In this document: positions 1 to 9,162 of the stretch, one piece after another | Numbering within the stretch: the first letter of the stretch is position 1 | How the letters are laid out: every line of letters starts with the position of its first letter | NCBI GenBank assembly: GCA_964398215.1 | Contig: CAYNNP010000046.1 | Location: 1-31,938 of the forward strand | DNA from: CAYNNP01 sp964398215 | Lineage (GTDB): Bacteria; Planctomycetota; Planctomycetia; Pirellulales; Pirellulaceae | Reading direction: 5' to 3' | Length of the DNA: 31,938 bases | Position numbers and translations under genes: made by a program | The notes under the pieces: model-generated | Database searches by the model: none | Seen by the model: only the letters and a program-made list of their open reading frames with translations | What the model was told of the DNA's origin: nothing

Positions 1-786
1 CTCGCCCTTGGATCACTATTCAGCTTGAACAACGGTCACCGATCCTTGGAACGCTTCATTCGCTCGCTGCCTGGGCAGAGAGCAAGCGAACTGAAACGTA
101 TTCCTCAAGAATATTTGAACCAGTTTGTTGATTTCTCTGAAGGTCAGAGCTCGATTACCACCTGGGTTCCCGATGCTGGATCGGATCACCTAGCACCTCG
201 GCTGACGTGGTTGAACGATCAAATCGAAGTGCTTAGACAGCAACATTCAGAGCTTCGTTTCTCATACAACCGCCGCGACTTCGAACCGATCCATTTGGGC
301 GGCACGTTGATCGGCGATTTAGCACGTAGCCTTCTTACCGCTGCCGTGCTATGCACGCTTGTCATTGCGATTGGTTTTCGGTCATGGCGTTTAGGATTGA
401 TCGCATTGTTGCCCAATTGCCTGCCGTTGATCGCAACTGGCTGCTTGATGTCACTGATCGGCATCCCACTACAATTGACAAGTGTGACGGTATTCGCGAT
501 CGCTTTGGGCATCGCTGTTGACGATACCATTCATGTGTTACAGCGATACAAGCTTTCGAGTTCGCAAGATAACGAAACTCGAGTTGTCGAAACGCTCATC
601 CATGTTGGCCGACCGATTTGTTTGACGACTGTTATTTTAGCGGTCGGGCTCAGCGTCGTCCTTCTAAGCCGAATTCCTGCGATGAATCAATTCGGGCTTC
701 TATTCATTGCATCGCTGCTTTGGGCCTTGATCGGCGATTTGTTTCTGCTACCGGCGATGCTGAAAAGGTGGGGCAACGCGAGTTAA
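1..786 (+). CDS. MMPL/RND-family membrane exporter, C-terminal part (5' partial)
   Basis: The reading frame is open from base 1 to a TAA at 784-786, so the gene begins before the window and 261 residues are visible. About 95 periplasmic-like residues are followed by at least five hydrophobic segments. The third carries GIAVDDTIHVLQRY, the small-residue plus acidic-pair motif typical of the second half of RND/MMPL and sterol-sensing-domain-like permeases. Members of this superfamily move lipids, drugs or other hydrophobic molecules across the inner membrane using proton flow. The TTG at 25 is an internal codon and not a start. The gene converges on the sulfatase at 802 with only 15 bases between the stops. 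The substrate cannot be told from this fragment. The family call is strong. Confidence 0.85.
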   Translation, partial: LALGSLFSLNNGHRSLERFIRSLPGQRASELKRIPQEYLNQFVDFSEGQSSITTWVPDAGSDHLAPRLTWLNDQIEVLRQQHSELRFSYNRRDFEPIHLGGTLIGDLARSLLTAAVLCTLVIAIGFRSWRLGLIALLPNCLPLIATGCLMSLIGIPLQLTSVTVFAIALGIAVDDTIHVLQRYKLSSSQDNETRVVETLIHVGRPICLTTVILAVGLSVVLLSRIPAMNQFGLLFIASLLWALIGDLFLLPAMLKRWGNAS

Positions 787-801
787 TTTCCCGCTGCGGC
801 C

Positions 802-2802
802 TTAACGTGCGGGCCAGGCGATCAGTGTCTTTCCCGCTGCGTCTTTCAGTTTTAAATCTTCGATTACTGCAGAACCTTTGCCGTTGCTGACATCGATTCG
901 CAGTTGGTTGATTACTTTTTTAGTGGGTAGGTCGATCGAAACGTCTTGCCATTCGCCGTTTGCATTGACGGCAAATTCGACATGTGTTCCTTTGGGCAGC
1001 GTTTTCTTGTCCGTTGTGTAATAGATGTCACCGCCGCCCTGCTGCCCATCCAGCAACCGGAACGTCAGCTTGTATGGGCCGGCTGACAGGTCGCTTCCAC
1101 GAAGGTCCATTGCGATGCCCGGGTCATCGCCGCTGAAGGTCAGACGCAGTTGGTTACCGGTAGATTTGAGCTGCGTATTCTTGCGGGCGCGAATGCGTTT
1201 GCCTTTTGATTTCTTTGGCTTCGCTTGCGATTTTTCAAACGATCGATGGTTCGGATCCATGCCTTTGAAACTCGTCCATTCTGGATGCATGTGCGGAAGC
1301 TTGGCGCTGGTTGCGGGGGCGTAGGCTGACTGCCGCGCGTGCAGTACGTTTTGGGCCATGTCAGTCCATTGCCGAACCATTGAATCCAAACGCTCGGGTT
1401 CTTTTTGGGCAAGATTTTCGAGCTCGGAGCGATCATTGGCAACGTTGTACAGCTCCCATGCTTGACCACGAAAACTGACGGCTTTCCAGTCGCCATCGCG
1501 CAAGCCACGATCACTTGCGAACAGAAAATGAATCGGTTCAGGGCGTTGTAGCGTATCACCCTTCAAAATTGGCATCAGAGAAACACCGGAAACCGGACGC
1601 AGGACTCGGTCAGGCCATTTGTTGGGGATCGTGGATTCGGTGATGTCTGCTAACGTCGGTAGAACGTCGATCAAGTGCGCGGGTTGGTGGATAATGCTGC
1701 CAGGCTTCGTTTTTAAACCAGCGGGCCAGTGGATGATTCCAGGAGTCGAAACACCGCCTTCGAATTGATTCTGTTTGTAGTATCGGAACGGTGTGTTACG
1801 CGCCCAAGCCCAACCGGTCGAATCGCCGTGCGAGACGTCGCCGTTGGTCGGTTCCGCATCCAGAGTTGGTTTTCGCCGATCGTAGGGACAGGCTCCGTTG
1901 TCGGACACGAACAGTATCATCGTGTTGTTCAGTTCGTCGTTTTTCTTTAGGTCATCGATCAGCCGGCCGACTTCCTGGTCAACACGATCGATCATCGCCG
2001 CCAACGTTGCCATGCGATCGGCTTCGTATTTCTGTCGCCAAGGCTGCATGCTTTCCCAGGCAGGCAAATGCTCGGGGCGCGGGCTGGTCTGCAGCTCTTT
2101 TGGCAACAGCCCAAGTTGTTTTTGTTTCTTAGCTCGGGCAGCATGCACTTTGTCCCAACCATGGTCATACTTACCTTTGTATTTCGCGTAGTCTTGGGGC
2201 AAGGCATGTAGCGGTGCATGAGGGGCATTGAAAGCGACGTACAAGTACCAGGGTTGTTTTGTTTGACGGGCTTCTGTCAGGAACTGCAGGCCGTAATCAA
2301 TGTCGGCAACCGTGGTATAGAAACCTTTCTCCGGTACCTTCCAGGGTTCACCGTTGAGCCGAAAAGTTTTGTCGCCTTTGAAGAAGTTGCAAGCGCCGCT
2401 CAAGTGCCCGAAGTAACGCTGGAACCCAAAATCGGTTGGTTGCTTCTTTAGATGCCACTTACCTGTCATGGCAGTAAAATAGCCGTTTGCACCCAATACT
2501 TCTGCCGATGTAACCGCGTGCGACATCGTGGTGTCACCAGCCGCGATGCAGTATTGGCCTGACAACAAAGAGACGCGCGAGGAATGACATTTTGCGGTGT
2601 TGTAAAATTGCGAAAACCTGAGCCCGTTGCCAGCAAGACGATCGAGGTTGGGGGTTTCGATTTCGCTGCCGTAGCATCCCAGATCCGAGTACCCCAGGTC
2701 ATCGACCATGATGACAACAACATTGGGCCGATTTGCAAATGATGGATCGCTGATACAGCAGGCGATGGCAAAGAGGCAGATCGTGGTCAACGGTTTGAAC
2801 AT
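802..2802 (-). CDS. Secreted sulfatase with C-terminal beta-rich accessory domain
   Basis: This is a predicted exported sulfatase of 666 residues. The ATG at 2802 gives a clean signal peptide (MFKPLTTICLFAIACC, cleavage near SFA-NRP); an in-frame TTG at 2814 is the alternative. Sulfatase hallmarks are seen in order: the VDD metal ligands near residue 34, CHSSR at 72-76 whose Cys would become formylglycine, GKWHL, PHAPL, and SDNGA. The sulfatase domain ends near residue 520. A Lys/Arg-rich linker follows, then about 110 residues rich in beta-strand character (from near 560 to the end), which resemble a carbohydrate-binding or lectin-like module. The family cleaves sulfate esters, often from algal polysaccharides; the substrate here is unknown. 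It lies 33 bases downstream of the PSP1-like gene on the same strand and may be co-transcribed with it. Confidence 0.92.
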   Translation of the reverse strand: MFKPLTTICLFAIACCISDPSFANRPNVVVIMVDDLGYSDLGCYGSEIETPNLDRLAGNGLRFSQFYNTAKCHSSRVSLLSGQYCIAAGDTTMSHAVTSAEVLGANGYFTAMTGKWHLKKQPTDFGFQRYFGHLSGACNFFKGDKTFRLNGEPWKVPEKGFYTTVADIDYGLQFLTEARQTKQPWYLYVAFNAPHAPLHALPQDYAKYKGKYDHGWDKVHAARAKKQKQLGLLPKELQTSPRPEHLPAWESMQPWRQKYEADRMATLAAMIDRVDQEVGRLIDDLKKNDELNNTMILFVSDNGACPYDRRKPTLDAEPTNGDVSHGDSTGWAWARNTPFRYYKQNQFEGGVSTPGIIHWPAGLKTKPGSIIHQPAHLIDVLPTLADITESTIPNKWPDRVLRPVSGVSLMPILKGDTLQRPEPIHFLFASDRGLRDGDWKAVSFRGQAWELYNVANDRSELENLAQKEPERLDSMVRQWTDMAQNVLHARQSAYAPATSAKLPHMHPEWTSFKGMDPNHRSFEKSQAKPKKSKGKRIRARKNTQLKSTGNQLRLTFSGDDPGIAMDLRGSDLSAGPYKLTFRLLDGQQGGGDIYYTTDKKTLPKGTHVEFAVNANGEWQDVSIDLPTKKVINQLRIDVSNGKGSAVIEDLKLKDAAGKTLIAWPAR

Positions 2803-2835
2803 GTTTGGTTCCAAGATTGAAAGAAAGCTGAACGC

Positions 2836-3372
2836 TCAAACGCCAGTTCTGCTGGAGACACATTTTACTTTGCAACTGCCGCAACCGCCGCTGGAACATC
2901 CGCCAGTTTTGGTGCCACAGTCAGGGCCGCAGCCTTCGGCAAGTTGCTGGGCGACTGCTTGAGACTGCACGATAGATTCGTAGACTTCGGCGATTTTCGT
3001 TTTGCTGGACTCAGCGATTTCGTCGACATCACCCAGGAAATGCAGAATCAATGTGCCATCGAAAAGGTGATCTATGTCCAGCAAAGTCGATGAAGAGCCG
3101 AGTTCCGCCAAATGAACGCGGCATTTCTCGATCGCGGTTGGTTTGTCTCGCTCAAGTCGTCCGACCAAGATTTCGTCCTGCTCGTCCGCCGTTCGCAGTA
3201 CATTGACGGCTGTTTTGGCGACCGCATCGCCCTTCACGGGCCCCAGGACGCTTGCGATCTCCAATCCACGGTTGGTGCGTACGAGCACTCGGTCGTTTCG
3301 CTCAAGCGCCATGCTTGCCTTGCCGACATGGACATGCCCCAGGGAACCGATGCGAAGAAAAAACGTACTCAA
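2836..3372 (-). CDS. PSP1-domain (RicT/YaaT-like) protein with Cys-rich tail
   Basis: The core RIGSLGHVH...NDRVLVRTNRGLEIASVLGP is the PSP1 signature found in RicT/YaaT, a subunit of a Fe-S-containing regulatory complex in Bacillus that affects RNA maturation and development. I place the start at a TTG (3370-3372) because AAGGGA lies about ten bases upstream and the PSP1 fold begins right after it. The frame stays open to a TTG/ATG-type start at 3432, and an internal ATG at 3312 would cut into the domain. This gives 178 residues. The last 35 residues hold six cysteines in a Gly-rich setting (CGPDCG, GGCSSGGCGSC, KVKC), which could bind a metal or Fe-S cluster; that is inference. The gene is divergent from bioB and sits just upstream of the sulfatase gene. 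Confidence 0.75.
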   Translation of the reverse strand: MSTFFLRIGSLGHVHVGKASMALERNDRVLVRTNRGLEIASVLGPVKGDAVAKTAVNVLRTADEQDEILVGRLERDKPTAIEKCRVHLAELGSSSTLLDIDHLFDGTLILHFLGDVDEIAESSKTKIAEVYESIVQSQAVAQQLAEGCGPDCGTKTGGCSSGGCGSCKVKCVSSRTGV

Positions 3373-3509
3373 GTGGCAATTGTCCCTTAAAAAAATGGCC
3401 GACTTGTGAAGCCAGCCTTTGCCGTTCAACATATACGGCTCGCGGGAAGCGACGAAATTGGATCGATCGCCCCTTATTTGATAACTCAGGATACCGGAAT
3501 ATACACCAG

Positions 3510-4544
3510 ATGTCGGTGAATTTGGATCAACAAGTCGCTCCTGGCACGACTGATTTGCCCGCTTATATCCGTTTTGAACAAATGGCGGATCGCGTTTTGG
3601 CGGGCGAATCGATTACGCACGAAGAAGCTCTTTCAATTTTAAATGCTGACGACGACGAAGTTTTGCCGTTGTTGTCGGCCGGTTTCCGGATCCGCCAAAA
3701 GCACTTTGGCAAGACGGTGCAGCTGTATTTTTTGATGAACGCAAAGAGCGGTCTCTGCCCAGAGGATTGTCACTATTGTAGTCAGTCGAAAATTTCGACC
3801 GCTGATATTCCCAAGTACAACATCCTGAAACGCGACCGTTTGATGGACGCTGCAAAGATCGCATCAGAGCGCGGCGCGAAGACCTATTGCTTGGTGATAT
3901 CGGCACGTGGTCCGAATGAACGCGAGATGAAAGCTGTCGAAGAAATCGTGCCAGAGATCAAGGAGAAGTATGACTTGGATGTTTGTGCTTGCCTCGGTCT
4001 GCTTTCGCGCGAGCAGGCCGATCGGCTCAAGTCCTGTGGTGTTGATCGGGTCAACCACAATTTAAATACAAGCGAAGAGCACTACGCAGATATCTGTACG
4101 ACCCACACGTACGCCGATCGCGTGCAAACATTGCGTCACGTTCGCGACGCTGGAATGGAAATGTGCAGTGGCGGAATCATTGGCATGGGAGAATCGCTGG
4201 ATGATCGCGTGTCGATGGCTCGGGATTTGCGTGAACTTGGCGTGCAATCGATTCCACTGAACTTCCTGAACTCGATCGAAGGTACTCCGCTAGAAAAGAA
4301 CGAGGAATTGACTGCACAGGATTGCTTGCGAGCGCTGGCGATGTTTCGATTCGTCAATCCTGATCGTGAGTTAAGAATTTCGGGCGGACGAGAGCTTCAT
4401 CTCCGAACTCTTCAACCGTTGGGACTTTACGTTGCCAACAGCGTTTTCGTCGGCGACTACCTGACGACTCAAGGCCAAGCACCCGATGAAGACTACAAGA
4501 TGATCAAAGATCTTGGGTTCGATGTAACAACGTCGGTCGAGTAG
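3510..4544 (+). CDS. bioB: Biotin synthase
   Basis: This is a radical-SAM enzyme that inserts sulfur into dethiobiotin, the last step of biotin synthesis in the cytoplasm. The protein has 344 residues, normal for BioB. The radical-SAM cysteines are CPEDCHYC (Cys83, Cys87, Cys90), directly after the LMNAKSG stretch typical of BioB. Other BioB-type motifs are YNHNLNT-like (VNHNLNTS), GGIIGMGE and SIPLNFLNSIEGTPL. The open frame extends upstream to 3252, but those residues are not BioB-like and run through the divergent gene's start region, so I chose the ATG at 3510. No other biotin gene is adjacent. A perfect small palindrome (4609-4625) lies after the stop and may act as a terminator. Confidence 0.97.
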   Translation: MSVNLDQQVAPGTTDLPAYIRFEQMADRVLAGESITHEEALSILNADDDEVLPLLSAGFRIRQKHFGKTVQLYFLMNAKSGLCPEDCHYCSQSKISTADIPKYNILKRDRLMDAAKIASERGAKTYCLVISARGPNEREMKAVEEIVPEIKEKYDLDVCACLGLLSREQADRLKSCGVDRVNHNLNTSEEHYADICTTHTYADRVQTLRHVRDAGMEMCSGGIIGMGESLDDRVSMARDLRELGVQSIPLNFLNSIEGTPLEKNEELTAQDCLRALAMFRFVNPDRELRISGGRELHLRTLQPLGLYVANSVFVGDYLTTQGQAPDEDYKMIKDLGFDVTTSVE

Positions 4545-4608
4545 CTGTTTGATTGGCGATCAACCAATTTCGTCATCGATACTCGTTTGACGCTCCAGGC
4601 ATCTCGGT

Positions 4609-4662
4609 CCCACCAAATTGGTGGGCTGGGTGGTAGCAAAAACCTGATTCTGTTGCCCCACC
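4609..4662 (+). other. Competing inverted repeats between bioB and the fusion gene
   Basis: CCCACCAAATTGGTGGG at 4609-4625 is a near-perfect palindrome. A second CCCACC at 4657-4662 could pair with the same GGTGGG (4620-4625) to form a different, longer-loop hairpin. No run of T follows, so it is not a classical intrinsic terminator. It lies in the leader or promoter region of the 4751 gene. Whether it is a terminator, an operator or chance is not settled. Confidence 0.35.
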
Positions 4663-4750
4663 AACAAATGCAACTTCAGGTTGAAGATCAAGTATCATAG
4701 GCGTCATGTCTGTGAGCACTTGTTCGCGAAACACACCGGTGGGTTATCTA

Positions 4751-7700
4751 ATGCGTTGGTCCTTTCTATTGCTGGTTGCGTTGCTTTCTGTCTCAGCAAA
4801 CGCCGAAGACAAGCAGCCGAATTTCATTGTCATCTTTTGTGACAATCTCGGGTATGGCGATATCGAGCCGTTTGGTTCAACAGTTCATCGCACTCCTAAC
4901 TTGAATCAGATGGCTGCCGAGGGCAGAAAGTTCACGCACTTTTGTGTTACTGCTGGGGTTTGTACGCCATCGCGCGCGAGCTTGATGACCGGTTGCTATT
5001 CGCAGCGCGTCGGCATGCACACGAACAAACGTGACGGATGGGTACTGCGACCGTTGTCACGCTACGGTTTGGCGCCCAGTGAGACCACAATCGCAGAATC
5101 ACTGAAAGAACAAGGTTACGCAACCGCCATCGTTGGCAAATGGCACTTGGGTGACCAAGCGGAGTTTCTGCCAACGCGGCAAGGTTTCGATTGGTTCTTT
5201 GGTGTGCCCTATTCCGACGACATGACAGCACGAAAGTGGACTGACGGATCGCAGTGGCCGCCATTGCCGTTGATGGAAAACGAAAACGTCATCGAGGCTC
5301 CTTGTAACCGAGACAGCCTGACAAAGCGTTATACCGAACAGGCGATGCAGTGGATCGCAGAACACAAAGACCAACCGTTCTTTTTGTATTTTCCACAGGC
5401 AATGCCCGGTAGCACGAAGAAGCCGTTTGCAAGTCCACAGTTCAAGGGCAAGAGCAACAATGGGCCTTGGGGTGATTCAATCGAAGAACTTGATTGGTCC
5501 TTGGGCGTCATGCTTGATCAACTGAAAGAACTGAAGATCGCGGATAACACACTTGTTGTCTGGACCTCCGACAATGGAGCGCCAATCAATCGCGATGGAA
5601 CACCAACGCGCGGTCTGAATCGTCCACTTCACGGCCGCGGTTACTCGACGGCAGAAGGGGCTTTTCGAGTTCCCACGATCGTTTGGCAACCTGGGACGGT
5701 TCCCGAGGGAACCGTGTGCGACGAACTGGCGACGACGATGGATCTGTTGCCAACGTTCGCGAAACTTGCGGGAGGCAGTGCCCCGAGCGACCGAAAGATT
5801 GACGGCAAAGACATCGCACCGTTGTTGTTCGGCGAACAAGGTGCCAAGTCTCCTTACGATGCCTTTTACTATTATCACCAAGACCAACTGCAAGCCGTTC
5901 GTAGTGGGAAATGGAAACTCTTTTTGCCGGTCACTGCCGCAGGGCATCCGCACTTTTCCAAGAAAAACGAGCCCCAGCCATTGCTGTTCGATGTGGTCAA
6001 CGACATTTCCAGCGAGAACAATGTTGCTGAAAAACATCCCGACGTGGTCAAACGATTGATGGCGATCGCTGACCAGGCAAAACAGGATCTTGGTGATAAA
6101 GGATCCAAGGGCAGCGGGCAGCGCGAACGCGGGGAAATTGCTGAAGGCACAGAACCGGTGCCGCTATTGCTGCAAAAGAACGCGTTGCAGATGATCGAAT
6201 CGAATCGCGGAGGCCGCCATTGGGTTGATGCCGAAACCGCGCCCCCAAAATCTCCCGCCGAATCGATGCAGGCAATGCAAGTCGAAAATGGTGTCGAGGT
6301 TCAGTTGGTTGCTGCTGAGCCGCTGGTTCGTGATCCGGTCGCCATTACATTCGACCACCTTGGGAACTTATACGCCGTTGAATACTCGGACTATCCGATT
6401 GGCCCTGCCGACGGTGGTGACCCGCTGTCCAAGATCGTGATGTTGGAAGATACCGATGCCGACGGAAGGATGGACAAACGGCATGTGTTCGCGGATAAAT
6501 TGAATTTTGCTCATAGTGCGATGCCATTCCGAGACGGTTTACTGGTTGGGGCGCAAACTCAAATCCTGTTTTTGAAAGACACCGATGGTGACCATGTTGC
6601 GGACGTTCGCCAAGTTTGGTTTGACGGATTTCGACCCGCGCATGCACAGATGCAAATTGGTAACCCACGATGGGGAATGGATAATTGGATCCACTTTAAT
6701 TACGGGCCCGGCGACGTTTCGCGAACGGACGATTTCGATTCAATAGGCGATGGCGACTTGAAGACCGTGACCAAGAAATTGCCACGCAAAGAGTTTCGGT
6801 TTGATCCGCAGACGGGAAACTTTGAAGCGGACAGTGGATTGGGCCAATTTGGAAACACCATTGATCGTTGGGGCAACCGATTCTACTGCACCAATCGCAA
6901 TCCGATCATGACGACATTGCTTTCGCCTGCGACGATCGCGCGGAACCCGTTTCACTTGATCCCCAAAGCCTATTATGACGTTGCGAAATCGGGCGGCGAG
7001 ACAAAGGTCTTTCCGTTGGTGGCGATGAAAAGTAACTATCTTTCTCACGCAGGCACTCACACCTCGGCATGTGGCACAACCGCATACCTGGGCGACGTGC
7101 TCTCGGGCGACTTTCAACAAAGCGTATTCGTCTGTGAACCGATCGGGCACTTAGTGACTCGCAGTGTCGTTCGCCAAGCGGGACCGATCTTGAAAGCAAC
7201 ACGAGCAAAACAAAAACAAGACTTCGTCGCGTCCACAGATACTTGGTTTCGTCCAGCAAGCCTAGCCACAGGACCCGACGGGGCGTTGTACATGGCCGAT
7301 ATGTATCGTTTGTGGGTCGAGCACCCCAAGTTCTTGCCACCAGAAATCTCCGCAAAACTCGATTGGCGCGCGGGCGAGGATCGCGGCCGAATCTATCGCT
7401 TTGTATCCAGCGGTTCCAAGCCATCACGCTACGACCCGCCAAAGCAGCCTAGTGATTATGTGAAAATGCTGAAGTCTCCCAACAGTTGGCGTCAGTACAC
7501 GGCACAGCGTTTGTTGATCGAAGGTCAGTCGGTCGACATGGCTGGTCCCATTGTCAAACTACTGAATCATCCGTTGGCAACAACGCGGCTGCACGCTTTG
7601 TGGACACTAAAGGGGCTTGGCAAACTGGAGGTATTTCACGTTGTCGATCGATTGGCTGACCCGCAACAGCATGTTCGCGCGGATGCAGTAAAACTGGCGA

Positions 7701-9091
7701 TCGGTTTCATGGGCGATTCGAATGTACGATCGAAACTTCGCAGCCTGACGATGGATCCGTCGCCTGCAGTGCGTTTTCAAGTTGCTTTGGCGTTGGGTGA
7801 TTCGACCGAAGGCTCGGCCGCCCAGGACTTGGCGTCACTTGCACGAGGAGACGGCGACGATCAGTGGTTTGCGCATGCGATTCTTTCATCATCACGGAAT
7901 CACAGTGGCCAGATCATTGCGTCACTGGTTTCAGATGACGAATTTTTGAAGTCAGGAAACAATTCGCAAATTCGATTGATCAACCAGTTGGCGACTGTTG
8001 CCGGTGCGCGTGGTGATATCGAAGAACTGCAGCAATTGAGCAAATTGTTAGCAATGAATTCAGAAAGTGGATGGTGGAAGGCGGCGATCATTGGTGGCTT
8101 GGGCAACGGTCTGGGACGTCATCGAGGATCGCTTGGCAGAACGTCACTTGCCAAGCTCATTGCGTCGCCACCAGCCGAACTGACCGACTTGGCGAAAGTG
8201 ATCGCTGGCCAGCTGAAATTGAATCAAGCGATCTCGCTGGATAAATCGCAGCCGCCTGCAGACCGGATTGCCGCGATCGAACTACTGGGATTTCAGCCTT
8301 CAAAGCAATCGACCAAAACGCTGGTCGAATTGATCTTGCCGAACCAACCGCAAGCGATCCAGCTGGCCGCGATCAATGCTTTTTCTGCCAGCGGATCGAA
8401 GGACACCGCAAAGGAAATTTTGTCTCGCTGGCAAGAACTTGGACCAGTTGTTCGAGGCCCAGCATTGACGACGCTCTTACAAAAGGTCGAATCGACAAAA
8501 ATGGTCTTGCAGGCAATCAGCAGTGGCGAAATGAGAACATCTGCGCTGAGTATCGACCAGCGAGTCCGATTGTTAAAGCATCGTGACAAAGAGGTCTTGA
8601 AGACCGCTGAAAAGTTGTTGGGCGGAGCGGTTTCCTCGAACCGAAAGAAAGTCGCCAAAAGTTACCAGCGATCACTCGAACTGGTAGCGTCCAGAGAAGC
8701 TGGACACAGTGTCTATAAAAAAGTCTGCGCGGGTTGCCACAAAATCAACGGCGAAGGACACAGCACAGGGCCAGACCTAAGTGATACTCGCAATCGTTCA
8801 AAGCTCGCATTGCTGTATGACATTTTGGATCCGAATTCCAAGGTAGAACCAAGATTCACGGCGTATTCGATTTTGGTCGACGACGGCAACGTATTCAACG
8901 GATTGATCGCATCGGAAACGGATGACGCGATAGTTCTGAACATGGCGGAAGGGAAACAGAAGACGATCAATCGCGATGAAATCGAAAAGATCAAAATCAG
9001 CCAGGTTTCGCTGATGCCCGAAGGAGTCGAGAAGGATGTGTCGGTACAGCAAATGGCCGATTTATTAGAGTTCTTGAAGCCGAGTTCATAG
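4751..9091 (+). CDS. Sulfatase / PVC-type dehydrogenase / HEAT / cytochrome c fusion
   Basis: One uninterrupted frame encodes 1446 residues. I use the ATG at 4751, which starts a textbook signal peptide (MRWSFLLLVALLSVSANA-ED); an ATG at 4706 would add 15 residues. Residues about 21-450 are a sulfatase with CTPSR (formylglycine Cys71), GKWHLGD and SDNGAP. From about 502, SPAESMQAM...LVAAEPLVRDPVAI begins the PVC-type membrane-bound dehydrogenase (beta-propeller) domain, running to about 905. HEAT-like helical repeats fill about 930-1310. The C-terminus is the PVC haem-binding domain: CAGCH at 1326-1330 for covalent haem, GPDLSD, and LMPEG, where the Met could be the axial ligand. The usual stand-alone dehydrogenase-cytochrome protein is here joined to a sulfatase with no second signal peptide, suggesting coupled desulfation and oxidation of a sugar in the periplasm. 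That coupling is inference. A small secreted protein follows 71 bases downstream. Confidence 0.93.
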   Translation: MRWSFLLLVALLSVSANAEDKQPNFIVIFCDNLGYGDIEPFGSTVHRTPNLNQMAAEGRKFTHFCVTAGVCTPSRASLMTGCYSQRVGMHTNKRDGWVLRPLSRYGLAPSETTIAESLKEQGYATAIVGKWHLGDQAEFLPTRQGFDWFFGVPYSDDMTARKWTDGSQWPPLPLMENENVIEAPCNRDSLTKRYTEQAMQWIAEHKDQPFFLYFPQAMPGSTKKPFASPQFKGKSNNGPWGDSIEELDWSLGVMLDQLKELKIADNTLVVWTSDNGAPINRDGTPTRGLNRPLHGRGYSTAEGAFRVPTIVWQPGTVPEGTVCDELATTMDLLPTFAKLAGGSAPSDRKIDGKDIAPLLFGEQGAKSPYDAFYYYHQDQLQAVRSGKWKLFLPVTAAGHPHFSKKNEPQPLLFDVVNDISSENNVAEKHPDVVKRLMAIADQAKQDLGDKGSKGSGQRERGEIAEGTEPVPLLLQKNALQMIESNRGGRHWVDAETAPPKSPAESMQAMQVENGVEVQLVAAEPLVRDPVAITFDHLGNLYAVEYSDYPIGPADGGDPLSKIVMLEDTDADGRMDKRHVFADKLNFAHSAMPFRDGLLVGAQTQILFLKDTDGDHVADVRQVWFDGFRPAHAQMQIGNPRWGMDNWIHFNYGPGDVSRTDDFDSIGDGDLKTVTKKLPRKEFRFDPQTGNFEADSGLGQFGNTIDRWGNRFYCTNRNPIMTTLLSPATIARNPFHLIPKAYYDVAKSGGETKVFPLVAMKSNYLSHAGTHTSACGTTAYLGDVLSGDFQQSVFVCEPIGHLVTRSVVRQAGPILKATRAKQKQDFVASTDTWFRPASLATGPDGALYMADMYRLWVEHPKFLPPEISAKLDWRAGEDRGRIYRFVSSGSKPSRYDPPKQPSDYVKMLKSPNSWRQYTAQRLLIEGQSVDMAGPIVKLLNHPLATTRLHALWTLKGLGKLEVFHVVDRLADPQQHVRADAVKLAIGFMGDSNVRSKLRSLTMDPSPAVRFQVALALGDSTEGSAAQDLASLARGDGDDQWFAHAILSSSRNHSGQIIASLVSDDEFLKSGNNSQIRLINQLATVAGARGDIEELQQLSKLLAMNSESGWWKAAIIGGLGNGLGRHRGSLGRTSLAKLIASPPAELTDLAKVIAGQLKLNQAISLDKSQPPADRIAAIELLGFQPSKQSTKTLVELILPNQPQAIQLAAINAFSASGSKDTAKEILSRWQELGPVVRGPALTTLLQKVESTKMVLQAISSGEMRTSALSIDQRVRLLKHRDKEVLKTAEKLLGGAVSSNRKKVAKSYQRSLELVASREAGHSVYKKVCAGCHKINGEGHSTGPDLSDTRNRSKLALLYDILDPNSKVEPRFTAYSILVDDGNVFNGLIASETDDAIVLNMAEGKQKTINRDEIEKIKISQVSLMPEGVEKDVSVQQMADLLEFLKPSS

Positions 9092-9162
9092 CGACAGCGC
9101 GGATCGCACCTCTGAATTGATAGAATCAGGCCCCCAAATCCATTACCCAATTGGTGAAAAAG

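Noticed and set aside
3252..3509. N-terminal extension of the biotin synthase frame
   Set aside because: The extra 86 residues are Cys/Arg/His-rich, do not match BioB and overlap the start of the divergent PSP1 gene. The ATG at 3510 fits the family.
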